Below, one piece after another: positions 58,592 through 64,000 of a stretch of DNA of 64,000 nucleotides. The DNA comes from Owenia fusiformis (lineage: Eukaryota; Annelida; Polychaeta; Sabellida; Oweniidae): contig CAIIXF020000009.1 in NCBI GenBank assembly GCA_903813345.2, positions 6,258,030 through 6,322,029 of the forward strand, written 5' to 3'. Position numbers and translations under genes: made by a program. How positions within the stretch are numbered: position 1 is the first letter of the stretch; each line of letters begins with the position of its first letter. A model generated the notes under the pieces. That model saw nothing but the letters and a program-made list of their open reading frames with translations, had not been told where the DNA came from and ran no database searches.

Positions 58592-61412
58592 TAAGTAAGT
58601 AAGTAAGTATTTGTTTATTTCAGTGTCTCGTGCACAATTTCACATACATATATAATCAATACAAACGAGCGTGCACCCAGCCTTCAAAGGCTTATGGGAC
58701 ACTTTAGATAATCATTATACATAATCATTTCTAATGTGGAAAATATTTGATATGTAGTTCGATGTAATTGATGCAATTTTCGGATTATTAAGGATTATCT
58801 TCAAATTGTTAATACTAGTGTCTGTAAAATCAAAATCAGGGATATGGTGTTTAACTTTAGTAAAAAATGATCGTCTTTCATTATTATATATTTCGCATTT
58901 TAGCATGAAATGTAGCTCAGATTCTATATCTTGACATTTACAGGCTTGACAGTATCTTTCCTCAAGAGGAATTCCCCGATAGCGTCCTGTTTCTATCCGT
59001 ATAGGAAATGTGCCCGACCTCAGTTCAGCCATCAATGATCTTTGATACCTAGTCAGTTTCATTTTCACATAATCAGTACATCCATAGTCTTGTTTTAGTA
59101 TACAATATGTTCTTAGCTTAGGCATAGTGATTATATCTTGTATCCACTGCGTCTTAAATTTTGAAAGTTCACTATTCCTCACATTGTCTAAAATCGGTCG
59201 CACCCTTGTTTGAGGGATAAATCGTGTCTCGTAAACATAGCGAAGATCAGCGTCCTCTAAGATGTGCTTGACTTCACTGCACCATGTTCCATTAACGGCA
59301 TGTTCGTAGTCCCAGTCAAATATTCGCCTTGTTAAACGCGTAACTGGCATTCTACATAGTCGTATAAAAAGCCGGACCATCTCAACGTGGTGGCGAACGC
59401 TCGGTGGGGTCCACGCCATTTCCCCGTATAAAGCTGGAATTGCAGTATATTTTCCAACTCCTAAAAAGGTTCGCATAGCTCGGTGCTGTACGATCTGGCA
59501 TTTATTGTATTGTTTATTTCCCCATACAGCAGAGCCATAGTCCATTACAGAAGATACACAGCTATCATACATTTTAGTGAACGTATTATAATGCAATCCA
59601 TCTATGTTGAAATATTTGGCAATAATAGACCCAAGGGAGCGGCTACTTGCATCAGCCAAAGTCGTGGCGGTCACGGTATAGTCAAGAGACTCGGTAACTA
59701 TTATTCCAAGATAACGATATGTTTCTACCATATTTAAGCTAGAAGGACCGAGCTTGAACTCAAACTCTGTGCGTGGTTTTGTAGTTTTCCTGACGTGAAT
59801 CACTTGAGTTTTATCACAGTTTACAGTAAGTCTCCATTGTGTTGTCCAATTATACAGGGTGTCTAACATTAATTGCAAATCATTCGCTGTCGGTGCAATA
59901 AGAACAATATCGTCTGCATACATCAACACACTGATGTTTTCATTACCCACATTAACTCCTAGATTAAGGGCATTAATTTCTGCTTCAAGGTCATTCACAT
60001 AAAGGCAAAATAGGGTCGGAGAAATTATATCTCCCTGTCTCACTCCTAATTCCGCAGTAAACCAATCCGTGAAGTGACCATTTAATTTAACACAATATGA
60101 CACTGTACTATAGACTGATCGGATGGCCTTATACATGCGTCCACAAACACCACTTTGAAGAAGTTTATACCACATGCCATCATGATTAATACTGTCGAAT
60201 GCCCGGGAAAAATCGACGAAACATATATAGGTGTCGCTTCTAGCTTTCAGTCTTTGTCGCAATATGGTTGTTAACGCATATATGTGATCCAAACACGAAC
60301 GGAGTTTTCTAAATCCATTTTGCGAATCACAAAGTATATTGTTGAAATCTAAAAATGATTTCAGGCGATTGTTTAATACTGCGCTGTAGATTTTGCAAAC
60401 TGTGGACATAAGGCTTATTCCTCGGTAGTTGAGCGGAACTCTTGAGTCCTTATTTCCTTTAGGTATCGGTGAAATAATTGCCCGTCTCCATATCGTAGGC
60501 ACTATTCCAAATTTGAAACAGGCATTTAACAAAGTATGGATTGGAGTCAACAGTCGATCACATTTTAACACTTCATTTGGTAAATTTTCCTCACCAACGG
60601 CTTTACCTTTTTTCAAATTAACCATCACCTTTTTCACTTCACTTAACTCGATTTCATTGTTAAGAAAGACATTATTGGGAAGGGGCGTGTCAGCAGGTTC
60701 CGAATCAACATTTTCAACACTACTCATATCATTAAGTTCACGTTCGCATTGCTCAGTGAGCCGCTGTATATCATTTAGAAAATCATCATTGAATAAACCA
60801 TTGTTCTCACAGAATATACTTTGAAAATCATTTTTCCATTTATTCAGCACTACATCTATATCACCGCTTATATTATCACCATCAACGTACACTTCCATAG
60901 GGATGTTACTACGAGCGCGTGAAGGTCCGAGATTGTTTATTTCATTCCACATTTGCTTAGGATTATTCGTCTCCATTTTAACAATATTGTCTCTTAATTT
61001 TGCTTCATAAGAACGTTTAGATCGCCTATACATTTTATCAAATTCACGTTGCTTTAATTTAAAGTCTTGCCTTAAAATATTTCTCTCTCTAGCCCTCGAT
61101 TTTGATTTCAAAAATAATTTTTCCATTTGACAGGTTTCTTTCCATAATTTGTTCAATTCCACGCTCCACCATGGTTTTGCGCACTTATTTGTCTTTGTAT
61201 TGTTTGTACTTATGTCTTTAAATGTTAGTTTGTCATCCATTTCAGTGTGCAAAATATTTACAAATTGGTCATAGCTATCATCAATAGTACGTTGTGCGTC
61301 ATGATTGAGCTCAAGACGTTCGATCGCAGACAAAATCGCCGTGGTACACCGTACATTTGAAAATATATCATTAGGAATATTCGTTACATCGTATTTTCTA
61401 CGTTTTGTGTCT
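58592..61412 (-). mobile_element. 5'-truncated non-LTR retrotransposon inserted in a palindrome
   Basis: The 3' end is a TTAC microsatellite (minus strand of 58592-58610), then a ~100-bp 3' UTR and the ORF. The 5' end stops near 61412. On either side are the two halves of the 150-bp palindromic repeat (58521-58591 and about 61412-61484), so the insertion split one copy. Confidence 0.85.
58715..61412 (-). CDS. LINE reverse transcriptase ORF, intact but 5'-truncated
   Basis: One open frame of ~890 codons. An ATG-independent extension upstream of the TTG at 61333 reads on as NVRCTTAILSAIERL, so the true start is lost with the endonuclease domain. Reverse transcriptase signatures in order: NYRGISLMSTVCKIYSAV, FVDFSRAFDSINHDGMWYKL, GVRQGDIISPTLFCLYVND and the catalytic VLMYADDIVLIA. 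The C-terminal part has a CCHC zinc knuckle CQACKCQDIESELHFMLKC. There are no stops, so the insertion is recent, but without endonuclease it is unlikely to be autonomous. The family is a non-LTR element; the clade was not assigned. Confidence 0.9.
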
Positions 61413-61484
61413 GTATATATTGAATATCCCTCGGGATATTCCTTGTATCCAAAACCTCCCAGTGCATAACCCCTATGTATGCCA

Positions 61485-62264
61485 TGGTTTATGGATTTTT
61501 GCTACTTCAGACTCAAAACGAGGCTAAGTGTCAATATCGCCGTATCGTTTGGAAAAATCGTTTTAAATCATTTAATTCCCGACGATTCTGATGATGACTT
61601 TAACTATGGAATATAAAGAACATCCTATGATTTACTCGTGATATGATTTTAATCCACTCTCTCGCTACGCTCACTCGTGCAGATATCATATCCATTCGTG
61701 GATAAAAATCATATCACTCATAAATCATAGGATATCCTCTATTTAAGATGTGATATTCGATAGTTTAAAAGTGATATTCGATGGTTTGTAAATTGTTTGC
61801 TAAAATATGATATCTTGATCCACATATCAAATATATCATCATGTGATATTCGATCTATATTCTCCTTGCAACCATGGGATGAAGCTTTACGTCCCGCTCC
61901 AAGCGGGCAGATATAGTATATCTGCCCGCTACGTCATAATCGCCGCTTGCATATTTGTTCATAATTTGTAACGTTCGCGGAATGACTGTAAACGGCAATG
62001 GAGAAAACACAGACAATCAGGGTCTGTTTGATAGTTAAAAAAGGGAAAGAGCATCCACTTAATCAATAAAAAATTCGAGAAAATAAATATGGGAATATTT
62101 GAGAGAACATGAAAATCCGCCCACGGCCAAGGAAACAAAACTGGACATGAATATTCTAAAATGTTTCCACGATTTACAAGTGAACCAGATGACCAATATT
62201 GGTATGGGATAAACATATTATCCTATAGTCGGTTCAGGATATTGGGATTATCCCTTGGCCAATA
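61485..62264. other. Non-coding with palindromic repeat pieces
   Basis: At 61636-61740 a segment with CGCTACGCTCACTCG and ATCATAGGATATCC resembles 25490-25600. At 61889-61930 there is a CCGCTCCAAGCGGGCAGATA palindrome. No gene recognised. Confidence 0.45.
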
Positions 62265-62410
62265 TATAGGGGTTATGCAATTGGAGTTTTTGGATACAGG
62301 GAATATCCCGAGGGGTTTACAATATATCTTCCCGAGGGACCAAGGGAAGATATATTATATATCCCTCGGGATATTCCCTGTATCCAAAACCTCCAAGTGC
62401 ATAACTGTTG
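62265..62410. repeat. 146-bp palindromic repeat
   Basis: GGTTATGCAATTGGAGTTTT, GGATACAGGGAATATCCC and the mirrored GGGATATTCCCTGTATCC, CCTCCAAGTGCATAAC. Same family as 57296-57445. Confidence 0.85.
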
Positions 62411-63522
62411 TATATAGTTAAGCATGATATGTACTTCTTTCTGTAACTGGAATACGATTCTAATATACAAGCAGCACATACGTATTCCCGGGGAACCATA
62501 AATATTTTGTGTAGGGTGTGGACATTTTTCTTTTCATTTCTCTAAAATCAGATTATTCTCATAAAATTCATACAAAGATGGGCCTAAGCCTTTATTTTCG
62601 TATTCTGCATGTTAAGATATTTATAATGTAAAACCTAAGAGATAAATGCAATGTCTTCAGTTGAGAATAAGTATAAGGTAAATGTGTGAATTCTGCTTGT
62701 TGTTGCACTATTTTTATAATAAACAAGGTTCGATACGCAACACTGAATAGACTGCAGTCATAGCTTAGTTGTAAAGAAAACAAAAGAAGTTGGGACGTGG
62801 TCATGCTTGAATACGATTTTGAATATATCGCCGTTTACATTTGTTGAAATCGGCCTGTATTAATTTCAACAGGTGATCGGTGTACAAGGGCATATATTTG
62901 AGTTATTGGTTTAACGATAAGTATGACCTATGAGTGGGTAATGTTTTACAAATGCATGAAACAAATACTCCAATGGCCTAATCTCAATTTTCCTGCATAA
63001 ACTATTACATTGAAATGATGGTCATTTGCTCTCTAACTTCCGCACCGCATACGTAACTTCGTAACAATTCAATAAGCCAAGACAGGACCGCTATAATCGC
63101 TACATGCCAGTGAATGTTAGTAACCCCCCCCCCTTCCCATTTCCATAGAGAAAATGAGCAATGGTTAAAACTGAAAACAAATTCAATATCCATGAACAAA
63201 TGCAGGTTCTTCAAGCTTTTGATTGCGAGGGAGAAATAGTCAAATAATCCTCTAGTGAAAGATTGTTTTCAAGTTGAGTTTGTAAGTGTTATAAAATAAA
63301 AATTTTGGAGAGGTTCCAATTTTTCCCTTGCAGTAAAAACCTTAAAGACGTTTCAATATATGCAAACCTCACTGTTCAAAACAAAAAATATATATATTAC
63401 TGTTTTATCACACCTGGATGAAATAGATTGTTTGCAGTTGCAATTGTTCCATAAACTGTAAAAGTGGTCATAGAGTATTTACAGTTAAGGTTCATTGGTT
63501 ACAGATTGAAGGATTAAGATGG
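62411..63522. other. Intergenic or intronic, nothing recognised
   Basis: AT-rich; no gene or clear repeat. Confidence 0.4.
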
Positions 63523-64000
63523 CTATGTATCTCCTATTTTGTCTTTGATAAGTTTGGAGACTAGCTTCCACTTTTCGGGATCATATCGGCCATTGTCCCA
63601 TCGAGATATTATGATCATTGTGTCAGAAAGATCCAGTTCGACGATTGTATTCCTAATAGTGCGTCCCATGCCAGAGTCTCCATCATCCTGAAAGTCATAG
63701 TATTTCCTGGCTCCATTTTGGATAACAAATGCGAAGCTGTTATTTGTAGCTTTGGCAACATAAGGATCGGAGCATGTTTTAAGGAGTGCAGGTTTCACGT
63801 CAGTAAGCTTTTTCACTTTCGCCAGATGCACTTGATACGATCCTCCAGTGCCTGATATCACCGGGCCATTTTTAAGATTGATATCGAGTGCGTCCTGAAC
63901 TGTATCTGAGTTAGATATGGGAGTTTTCAGGGGATACACCAGTTTCCCATTCACCGTCATTTTTTCTTTTGAGATGTTACATTTAGCCTCGGGGTTTTCT
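63523..64000 (-). CDS. Unrecognised ORF, open to the window edge
   Basis: The frame reads from the window end (ENPEAKCNISKEK) through the Met at 63960 to a stop at 63523, at least 158 residues. The composition is protein-like: balanced charged residues, hydrophobic strands (SYQVHLAKVKKL, NSFAFVIQNGARKYYDF) and a C-terminal part DLSDTMIIISRWDNGRYDPE. I do not recognise a family. It may be the last exon of a larger gene continuing beyond the window, or a single-exon gene starting at 63960. No signal peptide is visible in this part. Confidence 0.5.
   Translation of the reverse strand, partial: ENPEAKCNISKEKMTVNGKLVYPLKTPISNSDTVQDALDINLKNGPVISGTGGSYQVHLAKVKKLTDVKPALLKTCSDPYVAKATNNSFAFVIQNGARKYYDFQDDGDSGMGRTIRNTIVELDLSDTMIIISRWDNGRYDPEKWKLVSKLIKDKIGDT

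Noticed and set aside
1-64000. tRNA, rRNA or snRNA genes
   Set aside because: I looked for B-box-like GGTTCGA words and rRNA-like blocks by eye and found none convincing; a covariance-model scan would be decisive.

Overview
The window is AT-rich animal genomic DNA: spliced genes with long introns, non-LTR retrotransposons and a dense mix of short inverted-repeat elements and minisatellites. BOLA3, GTF3C2 and ASPSCR1/TUG homologues plus the repeat style suggest a marine invertebrate (mollusc, brachiopod or similar). The phylum cannot be settled from sequence alone. No prokaryotic or organellar signals were seen.

Layout. 0.7-1.1 kb (-): intronless BOLA3-like gene (mitochondrial Fe-S factor). 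4.9-5.7 kb (-): frameshifted RNase H remnant of a LINE. 7.7-11.6 kb (+): intact, intronless 1289-residue CDS for the TFIIIC subunit GTF3C2, with AT-hooks, zinc fingers and WD repeats. 11.6-21.9 kb: gene-poor, with inverted-repeat elements, a 1.4 kb element carrying nuclear-receptor-type half-sites, a palindromic 28-bp minisatellite and a 730-bp foldback.

22.0-34.0 kb (-) and 36.1-42.1 kb (+): a divergent gene pair, the most interesting part of the window. The minus gene was assembled from 18 exons. Its intron phases agree at every junction except one. It encodes a protein with a Cys-rich segment, a probable RNase H-like DDE-type nuclease core (IIIDSMD ... LQMDN ... GHTHEDVD) and a probable SH3/Tudor-like C-terminal domain, an order reminiscent of integrases and transposases. 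It resembles a large uncharacterised invertebrate family (DUF7869-like, from memory). The plus gene has 8 exons, all phases consistent, and encodes 329 residues I do not recognise. Between them lie CRE-like sites and about 16 copies of a ~67-bp repeat. An intron of the plus gene contains inverted, intron-bearing fragments of an exon 12-13 region from this family.

47.1-50.6 kb (-): the last four exons of an ASPSCR1/TUG (UBX-domain) homologue; the 5' exons lie beyond or were not found. Upstream are two LINEs in the same orientation (50.9-54.3 kb with a frameshift; 58.6-61.4 kb, 5'-truncated and inserted in a palindromic repeat), a 279-bp inverted-repeat element with a 9-bp target duplication, a second long foldback and several palindromic repeats. 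63.5-64.0 kb (-): an unrecognised ORF open to the window edge.

A recurring theme is that exon edges have been expanded into tandem repeats: a 30-bp array grown from an ASPSCR1 splice acceptor, and repeated splice-donor segments beside exons of ASPSCR1 and of the nuclease-like gene.
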